Part shown: in pieces, positions 42,855 to 49,926 of the stretch
Layout: each line of letters starts with the position of its first letter
Numbering within the stretch: position 1 is the stretch's first letter
NCBI GenBank assembly: GCA_013698095.1
Contig: JACCVQ010000261.1
Span: 1-49,926 of the forward strand
Length of the DNA stretch: 49,926 nt
Direction of reading: 5' to 3'
DNA from: Chloroflexota bacterium
GTDB lineage: Bacteria; Chloroflexota; Limnocylindria; Limnocylindrales; CSP1-4
Made by a program: the position numbers and the translations under genes
Notes under the pieces: generated by a model
What the model was told of the DNA's origin: nothing
Database searches by the model: none
Seen by the model: the letters and a program-made list of their open reading frames with translations, nothing else

Positions 42855-42857
42855 CCC

Positions 42858-43703
42858 GTGGCCCGCATCGTCTTCGTGACCGACTCGGCGTCCGACCTCG
42901 ATCCGGCGGCGGCTCAAGCCGCGGGCATCGGGGTGGTTCCCCTCGTCGTGACCTTCGGGGCCGACACCTACCGAGCCGGGGTCGATCTGTCGACCGCCGA
43001 GTTCTGGGAGCGGATGACCGCCCCGGATGCCCCGTTTCCCAAGACCGCGGCCTCGAGCCCGGGTGAGTTCAAGGCGGTCTACGACGGAATCTTTGCCGAG
43101 GGCGCCGACGCCATCATCTCGGTTCATGTCGCAGGCACGCTGTCGGGATCGATCAAGTCGGCCGAGATCGCGAAGTCGATGCTGCCCGACCGCGAGATCC
43201 ACATCGTGGACTCGCAGGGCGCATCCATGGCCGAGGCGATCCTGTGCTTCATGGGCCAGGAGCTGGTCGACAAGGGGATGACAGCCGCGGAGATCGCCGA
43301 CACGCTGTCGGACCGGGCCTCGGACCTCCGGATGTATGTCTCGCTCGAGACCCTCGAGTACCTGAAGAAGGGCGGCCGGATCAGCGGCACCCAGGCGGTC
43401 ATCGGGACGCTCCTGTCGGTCAAGCCGATCATCGCGGTCGAAGCCGGCAAGGTCGAGACGGCCGACAAGCCGCGGACCCGCTCGAAGTCGCGCGAACGCT
43501 GCATGGAGTTGATCACGGCCCGCCCGATCGAGCGGCTGGCCCTCCTCCACACGATGGCCCCGGACTTCGAGGAGTTCCGGGCCGAGGTGATCCGGCGTTC
43601 GGGCCTCGCGGCTGAGGACGTCGTGACCGCAACCGTCGGCCCGTCGGTCGGGCCGCATCTGGGGCCGGGCTGCGTCGGGGCGGCCGTCCTCTACAAGCGC
43701 TGA
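42858..43703 (+). CDS. DegV-family fatty-acid-binding protein
   Basis: A 281-aa protein of standard DegV length. Motifs in order: VFVTDSASDLDPAAA (start of DegV domain), FPKTAASSPGEF, VHVAGTLSGS, VDSQGASM, LEYLKKGGRISGTQA and SVKPIIAVEAGKVE. DegV (FakB) proteins bind a fatty acid and present it to the kinase FakA; no fakA is seen in the window. The longer frame from 42813 is not used because a Shine-Dalgarno GGAGGAG sits just before GTG 42858. Confidence 0.92.
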   Translation: MARIVFVTDSASDLDPAAAQAAGIGVVPLVVTFGADTYRAGVDLSTAEFWERMTAPDAPFPKTAASSPGEFKAVYDGIFAEGADAIISVHVAGTLSGSIKSAEIAKSMLPDREIHIVDSQGASMAEAILCFMGQELVDKGMTAAEIADTLSDRASDLRMYVSLETLEYLKKGGRISGTQAVIGTLLSVKPIIAVEAGKVETADKPRTRSKSRERCMELITARPIERLALLHTMAPDFEEFRAEVIRRSGLAAEDVVTATVGPSVGPHLGPGCVGAAVLYKR

Positions 43704-43873
43704 CGGTCGTCCGGCAGTCCGCGGCGGTTCCGTTCCGGCTCGCGCCGGTCTGCGGGGCAGTGTCACATCTCGCCAACCATGCCCCGGGGGAGCTCGGCCG
43801 CCTGCCGCGCCGCTCGCAATGGTGGCGATGCGGGGCAGGACCTTCGAGTGGTGCGCCCGTCACGGGTCGCATG

Positions 43874-43905
43874 GCAACGTTGCGGCATGGTTGCGCGAAC
43901 GTTGC
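43874..43905 (+). promoter_or_regulatory. Paired GCAACGTTGC-type boxes upstream of gdh
   Basis: The palindrome GCAACGTTGC (43874-43883) and a second AACGTTGC (43898-43905) are spaced 22 bp apart, two helical turns. They sit about 40-70 bp upstream of a possible -10 GATACT (43947-43952). They look like an activator or repressor site for gdh. Interval 43704-43873 shows no gene. Confidence 0.45.
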
Positions 43906-43977
43906 ACGACGGAACCCACCGCGGTCCCGTGAGCGGGCGCTCGTGCGATACTCCTCGCGACATCTGACGCGCCGTTT

Positions 43978-44057
43978 CGCCCGCTTCGCGGGCGGCGCCC
44001 CGTGGGGTCGTCCGGGAGACGACCCAGCAAAGTTCGGGCCGGCCCAGGCGGGGCCGG
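43978..44057 (+). promoter_or_regulatory. Structured 5' leader of gdh, three consecutive hairpins
   Basis: Hairpin 1: CGCCCGC (43978-43984) / GCGGGCG (43988-43994), 3-nt loop. Hairpin 2: GGGTCGTC (44005-44012) / GACGACCC (44018-44025), 5-nt loop. Hairpin 3: CCGGCCC (44039-44045) / GGGCCGG (44051-44057), 5-nt loop. GGAGG (44065-44069) and ATG 44083 follow. All pairings are perfect. It may be an attenuator or ligand-sensing leader. Confidence 0.5.
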
Positions 44058-44082
44058 TCAGCACGGAGGTCCATTCCCAACC

Positions 44083-45351
44083 ATGACGACCGAGCAAGCT
44101 CCGGCTGCGTCGATCGACCCCTGGCAGGTCGCCCAACAGCAGTTCGACCTCGCCGCCGAGCGACTCAACCTCGACTCCGGCCTGCGTCGCGTGCTTCGCG
44201 AACCGCGCCGCGAGTTGATCGTCCACTTTCCGGTGAAGATGGACGACGGCTCGGTCCAGGTCTTCACCGGCTTTCGGGTCCAGCACAACCTCGGGCGCGG
44301 CCCGGCCAAGGGCGGCATCCGCTACCACCAGGACGTGAGCCTCGAAGAGGTCAAGGCCCTGGCGATGTGGATGACCTGGAAGTGCGCGGTTGTCGGCATC
44401 CCGTATGGCGGTGGCAAGGGCGGCGTGATCGTCGATCCGAAGAAGCTCAGCCAGAAGGAGCTCGAGGCGCTCACCCGGCGCTTCTTCACCGAGATCGAGG
44501 TCCTGATCGGACCGGAGCGCGACATCCCGGCCCCGGACGTCAACACGAATGCCCAGATCATGGCCTGGATGATGGACACCTATTCGATGCATGTCGGCTA
44601 TACCGTCCCGGGCGTCGTCACCGGCAAGCCGATCAGCCTCGGCGGTTCCGAGGGTCGTAACGAGGCGACCGCTCGCGGGACCGTCTTCTGCGTCGTGGAG
44701 GCCGTCCGCCATCTCGGGATGGAGCTCGACAAGTGCCGGGTCGCCATCCAGGGCTTCGGTAACGCCGGCTCGATCGCCGCGACCCTGATCGGCGACCAGG
44801 GCGCGACCGTCGTCGCCGTCTCCGACTCGATCGGCGGCATCCACAACAGGGACGGCATCGACATCAAGCGCGTGATCCGCTGGAAGAAGGAGCACGGGAC
44901 GGTTCAGGGCTTCCCGGGCGCGACCGACATCAGCAACGCCGCGCTGCTCGAGGTGGACTGCGACATCCTGATCCCGGCCGCCCTCGAGAACCAGATCACG
45001 AGCCGCAACGCCGACAACATCAAGGCCCGCCTCATCGCCGAGGCTGCCAACGGACCGACGACCCCCGAGGCCGACCAGATCCTCTGGAAGAAGTCGAAAT
45101 TCATGATCCCCGACATCCTGTGCAATGCCGGCGGCGTGACCGTCAGCTACTTCGAGTGGGTGCAGGACCTGAACCGCGACCACTGGAGCGAGCAGGTCGT
45201 CAACGCCAAGCTCAAGGAGATCATGGTCAAGGCGTTCAGCGAGACCCTCCAGATTGCCCAGCGTGACTCGATCGACATGCGGACGGCCGCTTACCTGCTG
45301 GCGGTCCAGCGGGTCGCCGACGCGACCGCGATGCGTGGGCTCTACCCGTAG
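44083..45351 (+). CDS. gdhA: Glutamate dehydrogenase (Glu/Leu/Phe/Val family)
   Basis: A 422-aa protein, the length of hexameric class GDH. Motifs: GFRVQHNLGRGPAKGGIRYH, K100 (MTWKCAVVGIPYGG), catalytic K112 in GGGKGGV, D152 in IPAPDVNTN, and the Rossmann loop GFGNAG (224-229). It interconverts glutamate with 2-oxoglutarate plus ammonia. Cofactor preference is not certain. ATG 44083 is chosen as the first start after the three-hairpin leader; GGAGG lies 13 nt upstream, rather far. It could funnel nitrogen to or from the cyanophycin pool encoded earlier (inference). Confidence 0.95.
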   Translation: MTTEQAPAASIDPWQVAQQQFDLAAERLNLDSGLRRVLREPRRELIVHFPVKMDDGSVQVFTGFRVQHNLGRGPAKGGIRYHQDVSLEEVKALAMWMTWKCAVVGIPYGGGKGGVIVDPKKLSQKELEALTRRFFTEIEVLIGPERDIPAPDVNTNAQIMAWMMDTYSMHVGYTVPGVVTGKPISLGGSEGRNEATARGTVFCVVEAVRHLGMELDKCRVAIQGFGNAGSIAATLIGDQGATVVAVSDSIGGIHNRDGIDIKRVIRWKKEHGTVQGFPGATDISNAALLEVDCDILIPAALENQITSRNADNIKARLIAEAANGPTTPEADQILWKKSKFMIPDILCNAGGVTVSYFEWVQDLNRDHWSEQVVNAKLKEIMVKAFSETLQIAQRDSIDMRTAAYLLAVQRVADATAMRGLYP

Positions 45352-45682
45352 AGCGAACCCGCGCCGAGCGTACCCGCGCCGAGCCCCGGTCGCGCCGTCC
45401 GCTGCTCCCCGTCCGCTGCCTCCCCGTCCACTGCCCACTGACCGGGCTTTACGACGAACGAAGGGCGGTTGGCGGGCTGCGCGGACACGATTCCGGGCCC
45501 TCCGCCTCCGATCTGCCCGCGGGCTGAGCGCAACGATGGCCGGATGCTCCCGGAACGTCTCGTCGTTCGTCGTAGCGCCCACGGAGCGCGCAGCAGGCCC
45601 CTGAGCTGCAGGTCCGGCGCGGACGGCGTCGCGACCCCGCGCTGCGGTGGTTTCGGATCGGGTGACTGCTACCATCGGCGCC
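45352..45682. repeat. Short tandem repeats and a 12-bp inverted repeat after gdh
   Basis: Two 15-bp units ACCCGCGCCGAGC (45357-45369 and 45372-45384) follow the gdh stop. Then CCGTCCGCTG occurs at 45395, 45409 and (as CCGTCCACTG) 45424. Further on, TACGACGAACGA (45450-45461) and its exact reverse complement TCGTTCGTCGTA (45563-45574) enclose about 100 bp. I see no gene in this 331-bp interval. Confidence 0.6.
45670..45675 (+). promoter_or_regulatory. -10 element of the 45683 operon
   Basis: TACCAT, then 7 nt to ATG 45683, with no Shine-Dalgarno sequence. It is the same hexamer as at tatA and the YyaL-like gene. Confidence 0.5.
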
Positions 45683-46288
45683 ATGCTCGATCACGAAGAG
45701 AAGTTCCTGTTCAAGGAGGAGATCCTCCACCTCGCGAACGCGGTGGCGGAGCCCGGGACCCTCGACAACGTCGAGGACCTCCTGACCGACGTCATCACCA
45801 GCCCGCGCTTCGATTCCGAGGTGTTCACCCTCGAGCGGAGCCTCCAGGTGATGCTCGGGCCGCGCGCCGGAACGACCCTCGTCGGGCTGTTGACCGTCGC
45901 GCCGGAGGTCTTCGAGGAGGTCGCCGAGGTCCGGATCCCGTCCGAGGTCCACGAGCGCCTCGTGGCCTGGCGCGCCCGGTTCGGGCTGGCCATCGACAAC
46001 GCCCTCAACTTCCTGAACAACCCGGACGGCATCCAGGGCCACAACTTCGCGACCCAGGTGGCCCACGTCGAGGAGCGGCGCGTCCTCCAGGGCCGCCTGA
46101 CGCTCGTCCGCTACAACAACGAACCGCAATTCTTCCAGGCCGATGCGAGCGTGTTCCTCGGCCTCGTGACCGACATCATGGAGCGGCTCGGGCCCTACCT
46201 CGAGCCAGACGCCGTGGACGCCGAGACGCTGTCGCGGATCCGCGATGCGGTAGCCCTGATCGAGCGAAAAACGGCCAGCCGCAGCTAG
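45683..46288 (+). CDS. Conserved-looking protein of unknown function (201 aa)
   Basis: A soluble, acidic, mostly helical 201-aa protein: FLFKEEILHLANAVAEPGTLDNVEDLLTDVI, a central GFHTLV-like hydrophobic core around AGTTLVGLLTVAPEVFEEVAEV, and LVRYNNEPQFFQADASVFLGL near the C-terminus. I do not recognise a domain. It begins an operon with a 42-aa membrane peptide (adjacent, 0-nt gap) and a BioD-like/DRTGG ATPase. Leaderless promoter geometry supports the start; the upstream frame to 45647 has no support. Confidence 0.75.
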   Translation: MLDHEEKFLFKEEILHLANAVAEPGTLDNVEDLLTDVITSPRFDSEVFTLERSLQVMLGPRAGTTLVGLLTVAPEVFEEVAEVRIPSEVHERLVAWRARFGLAIDNALNFLNNPDGIQGHNFATQVAHVEERRVLQGRLTLVRYNNEPQFFQADASVFLGLVTDIMERLGPYLEPDAVDAETLSRIRDAVALIERKTASRS

Positions 46289-46417
46289 ATGAACACTCGG
46301 CGCCGCGCGCGACGGAACCTGGCGATCTTCTGGCTGGTCCTGATCGGGGCTCCCTCGTCGATCGGCCTCGCAGCGGCCATGTGGGCTGCAATCGCGATGC
46401 CGACCTACATGGACTAG
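46289..46417 (+). CDS. 42-aa single-pass membrane peptide
   Basis: The ATG follows directly on the TAG of the preceding gene. An Arg-rich start (MNTRRRARRN) is followed by one hydrophobic helix (LAIFWLVLIGAPSSIGLAAAM) and a short tail ending TYMD. The positive charges before the helix predict an inside-out orientation. Its position, 6 nt before the next gene and 0 nt after the previous one, suggests a real translated gene. No family is recognised. Confidence 0.6.
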   Translation: MNTRRRARRNLAIFWLVLIGAPSSIGLAAAMWAAIAMPTYMD

Positions 46418-46423
46418 GCGCCT

Positions 46424-47614
46424 GTGCGCCAGCTGTACCTCGCGGCGACCGGCCAGAATCGGGGCAAGACCACCGCGTCGCTCGGGCTCTTCCACGGCTT
46501 CGAGCGGGCCGGGTTGCGGACGGCCTTCATGAAGCCCGTCGGCCAGCGGACGGTCATCGACCACGGCCAGCCGGCCGACGAGGACGCCGTCCTCATGCAC
46601 GAGGTGTTCGACCTCGTCGCCGACTACGCAAACATGAGCCCGGTTCACATCCCGCGCGGCTTCACGAAGAAATACATCGCGGGCGAGGTCGTCGACGACC
46701 TCGGGGCCAAGATCGTGACCGCCCGCGACACCTTCCGCGCCGGCAACGACATGCTCCTGATCGAGGGAACCGGCCACGCCGGGGTGGGCGCGGTCATCGG
46801 GCTGTCGAACGCGGTCGTGGCCGCGATGCTCGGAGCGCCGGCGATCATCGTCAGCGAGGGCGGCGTCGGCCGCCCGATCGACGAGATCGTCCTCAACGCG
46901 TCGCACTTCGCGGCCCACGGCGTGCCGGTTGCGGGCGCGATCGTGAACAAGGTCGACCTCCAGGCCCAGCCCGGCATCGAGCACGTTCTCGAGCGTGGCC
47001 TGGCGCTGAACGGCATCCGCCTGCTTGGTGTCCTGCCGGTCCGACCGATCCTGTCGAACCCGACCCTCGGGATGGTCCTGGAGGGCGTCGGCGGCGAAAC
47101 GGTCCACGCAGGCCCGGACCTCGACCGGGTCATCGACGGGGTCGCGATCGGAGCAATGGAGCCGAGCCACATGCTCCAGCGGGTGGGTCCCGGGACGCTG
47201 GTCATCGTGCCCGGCGACCGCGAGGACGTGATCCTGACCCTGACCACGGCGCACCTGGCTCGCCGGTTCCGGGTCGCGGGCGCCGCCGAGGCGGCGCGGA
47301 TCGCCCAGGTTGCCGCCGGCGCGACGAACGAGCGGACCGCCAACGTCGAGGGCCACGAAGGCGCCGCCATCGGGCTCGTCCTGACCGGCGGCTATCGGCC
47401 GCGCGATGCCGTGCTCGCGGCGATCCGCCAGGCCGACCTCTTCGCCACGATCGTCCCCGAGGACACCTACGCCGTCGCGTCGGAGGTCCACGACCTCCTC
47501 GTCAAGACGCACCCTGCGGACGTCGAGAAGATCTCGCTGATCAAGACGCTCGTCGCAGAGCACCTCGACATCGACGCGATCCTGGCGGTGGCCACCGAGG
47601 TGCCGGCCGACTGA
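46424..47614 (+). CDS. BioD-like P-loop ATPase with DRTGG domain (Pta N-terminal-like)
   Basis: A 396-aa protein. Residues about 1-215 are a dethiobiotin-synthetase/CobQ-like P-loop domain (GQNRGKTTASLGLFHGF; LLIEGTGHAGVGAV; GAIVNKVD). Residues about 235-345 are a DRTGG domain (GAMEPSHMLQRVGPGTLVIVPGDREDVI). Together these match the N-terminal regulatory part of long phosphotransacetylases, here as a free protein with no catalytic PTA domain. It may sense a nucleotide or metabolite. The GTG start lies 6 nt after the 42-aa gene; the three genes form one unit. Confidence 0.85.
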   Translation: MRQLYLAATGQNRGKTTASLGLFHGFERAGLRTAFMKPVGQRTVIDHGQPADEDAVLMHEVFDLVADYANMSPVHIPRGFTKKYIAGEVVDDLGAKIVTARDTFRAGNDMLLIEGTGHAGVGAVIGLSNAVVAAMLGAPAIIVSEGGVGRPIDEIVLNASHFAAHGVPVAGAIVNKVDLQAQPGIEHVLERGLALNGIRLLGVLPVRPILSNPTLGMVLEGVGGETVHAGPDLDRVIDGVAIGAMEPSHMLQRVGPGTLVIVPGDREDVILTLTTAHLARRFRVAGAAEAARIAQVAAGATNERTANVEGHEGAAIGLVLTGGYRPRDAVLAAIRQADLFATIVPEDTYAVASEVHDLLVKTHPADVEKISLIKTLVAEHLDIDAILAVATEVPAD

Positions 47615-47627
47615 TCGGGCCTCCTTG

Positions 47628-48602
47628 CTAGCCCAGTCGGTCGGGCACCGGCTCGCGGCGGGCGAGGATCCAGCGCGCGAGCCGCCCGAGCTGGAGGGTC
47701 ACGAAGGCAAGCACGGTCCCGGCGATCAGCAGCGGCAACCCGACGATCGCGAGCCAGATCCCGAGCGACGTGGTTCCCTGGCCGATCGTGACCAGCTTGT
47801 CGCTTGCCTCCGCGACATCCTGGCCCGGATTCCAGCCGGGGCTCGCCACCGGCGTCGGGGTCGGTTCGATCGTCGCGGGCAGGCGGAATGAGACGGTGAG
47901 GCTGCCGAACGCGGCACGATCCTCGAGGTTTTCCTTGTCGGCCACGAGGCGTTCGATCTCACCGCGGGTCGATGTGAGCTGCGACTGGACGTCGAGGACA
48001 TCCTTGATCTGCGTCGCCTTCACCATGATCGCCTGGAGCGCGGCCTCGGTGGTCCGGAGGTTGGCAATCCGGGCCCCGAGATCGACGACCTGGCCGGACA
48101 CCTCCTCGGTCGTGATCTGCTCGCCGTGGATCGTCGACGCGAGCCGCCGGATGCCGTCGAGCGTCGTGTCCCAGGTGGAGCTCGGGATCCGGTACGTCAC
48201 GACCGCATCGGGGTCGTCGCCACCGGCGGTCCGGCTCGAGCCGTCGACGTAGCCGCCGCTCCGGGCGACCGCGGCGTCGGCTGCGCGGACGGCGCCGTCG
48301 AGGTCGGCGATTCCGATGTCGATCGTCCCGGTCCGGACGATCAGGAGGACGGGCGGTGGCAGCGCGGCGGCATCGGCGCCCTTGCCGGCACCCGTCGCCG
48401 CCGGTCGCGCGGTGACTTCCGGATCGGTGCCATCGCTCGAGCCGGAGTCGCCGCCCGAGCCCGGTGTGTCAATCGCCGCGCCGACGGTCGAGAGAATCTT
48501 CGACGACTGGCCGCCGAAGAAGACGCTGCCGAGGAGCAGCGTGCCCCCCATGAGCAGCCCCGCGAGGATGAGGGTGGTCGGTCGATCGGTCGATTCGTCC
48601 AT
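47628..48602 (-). CDS. DUF4349-type membrane protein
   Basis: A 324-aa protein. An N-terminal membrane anchor (about 10-33) is followed by a Gly/Ser/Asp-rich linker, a periplasmic domain (about 85-235; RTGTIDIGIADLDGAVRAADAAVARSGGYV, then VVTYRIPSSTWDTTLDGIRRL), a coiled-coil segment (ARIANLRTTEAALQAIMVKA, QLTSTRGEIERLVADKENLEDRA) and a C-terminal membrane helix (about 280-305). This is the DUF4349 architecture; function is not known, and envelope sensing is often suggested. TAGCGT (48609-48614) lies 6 nt before ATG 48602. Confidence 0.85.
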   Translation of the reverse strand: MDESTDRPTTLILAGLLMGGTLLLGSVFFGGQSSKILSTVGAAIDTPGSGGDSGSSDGTDPEVTARPAATGAGKGADAAALPPPVLLIVRTGTIDIGIADLDGAVRAADAAVARSGGYVDGSSRTAGGDDPDAVVTYRIPSSTWDTTLDGIRRLASTIHGEQITTEEVSGQVVDLGARIANLRTTEAALQAIMVKATQIKDVLDVQSQLTSTRGEIERLVADKENLEDRAAFGSLTVSFRLPATIEPTPTPVASPGWNPGQDVAEASDKLVTIGQGTTSLGIWLAIVGLPLLIAGTVLAFVTLQLGRLARWILARREPVPDRLG

Positions 48603-48608
48603 GTGCCG

Positions 48609-48614
48609 ACGCTA
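48609..48614 (-). promoter_or_regulatory. -10 element of the DUF4349 gene
   Basis: TAGCGT on the minus strand, 6 nt before ATG 48600-48602, with no Shine-Dalgarno sequence. It lies after the panC stop, so the gene need not depend on panBC transcription. Confidence 0.5.
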
Positions 48615-48696
48615 CGTCGCGTCGAACTGGATTCGCGAGCGATGAAGACCCTGAACGGCGCCGGCGGGTCGTCCCGGCCCGTCCCGGATCAGGCGG

Positions 48697-49557
48697 TCAG
48701 GGCAACGGCTCGTTGTCGATCAACCGCGTTGCGCCGAACCGGACCGCCAGCGACAGAAGGGCGGGGTCGTCGTCGATCACCCGGTCGAGCTCCGTGAGCG
48801 TCCGTCCGTCCGCGACGCTGACGTAGGCCGGGATCGCCAGGGGCTCCGCGGTCAGGACCTCCCACATCGCCTCGCGGACAGCGGCCGCCGAGCGCTCGCC
48901 CGACTCCCAGCGAGCCCGTCCCGCGAGAAGTGCCCGACGCAGGACCGGCGCCGCGGCCCGCTCGTCGGGCGCGAGGTGGACGTTGCGCGACGACAGGGCC
49001 AGGCCGTCGGGCTGGCGGACGGTCGGACAGGCGATGACCTCTGTCGGGATGGCCAGGTCGCGCGCCATCTGGCGGATCACAAGGACCTGCTGGGCGTCCT
49101 TCTGGCCGAAGTACGACCGGTCCGCGCCGATCAGCTCGAACAGGATCGCAACGACGGTTGCGACGCCCTCGAAGTGGCCCGGCCGTGCGGCACCCTCGAG
49201 CGGTCGGGCGACGGCCCCGACCGAGACGGTCGTGTCGAAGCCCGGCGGGTAGATCTCCTCGACCGCGGGGGCGAACACGAAGTCGATCGCTTCGTCGGCG
49301 CAGATCGCCAGGTCGCGCGCCTCGTTGCGCGGATAGCGCTGGTAGTCGGCCGCCTCGTTGAACTGGCGCGGGTTGACGAAGATCGTGGCGATCGTGGTGG
49401 CGTTCTCCGCCCGGGCGCGAGCCATCAGCGTCCGGTGACCCTCGTGGAGCCAGCCCATCGTCGGCACCAGCCCGAGCGGCCGTTCTGTGCCTTGCAGGGC
49501 GGCCCGGAGCTCGGCACGCGTGTGGAGGACCGTGGTCGCCCGTTTCGTCGCCGTCAT
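48697..49557 (-). CDS. panC: Pantothenate synthetase
   Basis: A 286-aa protein, the usual PanC length. Motifs: PTMGWLHEGH (32-41, with the HxGH nucleotidyl-transfer signature), VNPRQFNEAADYQRYPR, HFEGVATVVA, FGQKDAQQ and the KMSKS-like LSSRNVHL. It condenses pantoate with beta-alanine using ATP. ATG 49557 is chosen because homology begins shortly after it; the frame up to 49752 overlaps panB and is rejected. It follows panB by 13 bp on the same strand. Confidence 0.95.
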   Translation of the reverse strand: MTATKRATTVLHTRAELRAALQGTERPLGLVPTMGWLHEGHRTLMARARAENATTIATIFVNPRQFNEAADYQRYPRNEARDLAICADEAIDFVFAPAVEEIYPPGFDTTVSVGAVARPLEGAARPGHFEGVATVVAILFELIGADRSYFGQKDAQQVLVIRQMARDLAIPTEVIACPTVRQPDGLALSSRNVHLAPDERAAAPVLRRALLAGRARWESGERSAAAVREAMWEVLTAEPLAIPAYVSVADGRTLTELDRVIDDDPALLSLAVRFGATRLIDNEPLP

Positions 49558-49570
49558 CGACAGCGACGGT

Positions 49571-49926
49571 CTAGAGGTCGCGATCGAGAGGGACGCCGTC
49601 CGGGATCCGGTCAAGCGCGCGGTCCGATTCGCTCCGGCCGAGGACCTCCTCCAGCACGCCGTCCTCCATCCGGACGGTCTCATCAGGCCCCGGGAACGTG
49701 CCCGCCGCGACATCGCCGGCCCACGCCTGCGCGGCCGCGAGGATCGTCCCACGCAGGTCGGCGTAGGGCCTGGCGTGCTTCGGGTGCCAGGTCTCGAGTC
49801 CGAGCAGGTCGGTGATCACCTGGACCTGGCCGCTGCACCCTGCGCCCGCCCCGATCCCGATCGTGGGGATCGTCAGGCGCTCCGTGATCGCGGCGGCGAG
49901 CTGCTCCGGGACGAGCTCGAGGACGA
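49571..49926 (-). CDS. panB: 3-methyl-2-oxobutanoate hydroxymethyltransferase, 5' part outside window
   Basis: The last about 118 codons of PanB are visible and run off the right edge. ITERLTIPTIGIGAGAGCSGQVQVITDLLGL is the conserved C-terminal barrel segment, followed by a tail with RPYADLRGTILAAAQAWAGDV that is longer than in many PanB proteins. The enzyme makes ketopantoate from 2-oxoisovalerate. It forms a panB-panC operon with the gene that follows. Confidence 0.92.
   Translation of the reverse strand, partial: VLELVPEQLAAAITERLTIPTIGIGAGAGCSGQVQVITDLLGLETWHPKHARPYADLRGTILAAAQAWAGDVAAGTFPGPDETVRMEDGVLEEVLGRSESDRALDRIPDGVPLDRDL

Noticed and set aside
43513..47563. Long minus-strand ORFs opposite gdh and the DRTGG gene (723 and 704 aa)
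   Set aside because: Antisense shadows; the plus-strand proteins carry complete family motifs.
45469..47631. 720-aa plus-strand ORF across the 45683 operon
   Set aside because: Arg-rich wrong-frame translation of three well-supported genes.

Overview
This is a very GC-rich bacterial window, apart from one visibly less GC-rich gene (6235-9378). It is tightly packed on both strands, with many GTG starts and 4-bp ATGA/GTGA gene overlaps. The gene mix (F420-type luciferase-like oxidoreductase, cyanophycin enzymes, orphan TatA, AcuC-type deacetylase, Lhr plus a Nei2-type glycosylase, GT87-type membrane protein) and the many apparently leaderless genes suggest a high-GC Chloroflexota, perhaps near Limnocylindria/Ellin6529. 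An actinobacterium cannot be excluded. This assignment is inference; no rRNA or other phylogenetic marker was compared.

Layout. 1-4067: secreted subtilase (runs off the left edge) and a TrmB-type regulator. 4303-6231: MerR regulator and MFS exporter. 6235-9709: PLD-nuclease/helicase/DUF3427 protein with a small Cys-containing ORF upstream. 9672-10559: LLM oxidoreductase. 10772-11928: Phd/PIN/RelB-like toxin-antitoxin operon. 11956-17153: thioredoxin-domain YyaL protein, NUDIX with a degenerate metallo-beta-lactamase tail, Mug-type glycosylase, TatA and AcuC deacetylase. 17154-18706: repeats, an XRE regulator with a nuclease-like tail, and a three-hairpin element. 18707-24454: Lhr, Nei2 and a 97-aa protein. 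24467-25959: ECF sigma factor and membrane anti-sigma candidate. 26144-28513: MFS transporter and GT87-like protein.

28649-37977 is a cyanophycin neighbourhood: cyanophycinase, cupin-cyclase fusion, pterin dehydratase/VOC fusion, cyanophycin synthetase CphA, a convergent CphA-like protein that keeps the Mur-ligase module but lacks the ATP-grasp module, an M20 peptidase and a RidA protein. CphA polymerises Asp and Arg, cyanophycinase releases beta-Asp-Arg, and the M20 and RidA proteins could act on released products. The glutamate dehydrogenase at 44083 could link the nitrogen to central metabolism. The last two links are inference.

38178-39618: AzlC/AzlD exporter and a zinc-ribbon protein. 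39768-42776: divergent gamma-glutamyltransferase and MFS gene. 42858-45351: DegV and glutamate dehydrogenase, the latter behind a leader with three hairpins. 45683-47614: an unknown protein, a 42-aa membrane peptide and a BioD-like/DRTGG protein. 47628-49926: DUF4349 protein, PanC and the end of PanB.

The most striking sequence-level pattern is promoter geometry. At least fourteen genes have a TAnnnT-like -10 hexamer ending 6-8 nt before the start codon and no Shine-Dalgarno sequence. The best candidates for undescribed biology are the ATP-grasp-less CphA paralogue, the structured element at 18457-18599, the gdh leader and the three-gene toxin-antitoxin operon.
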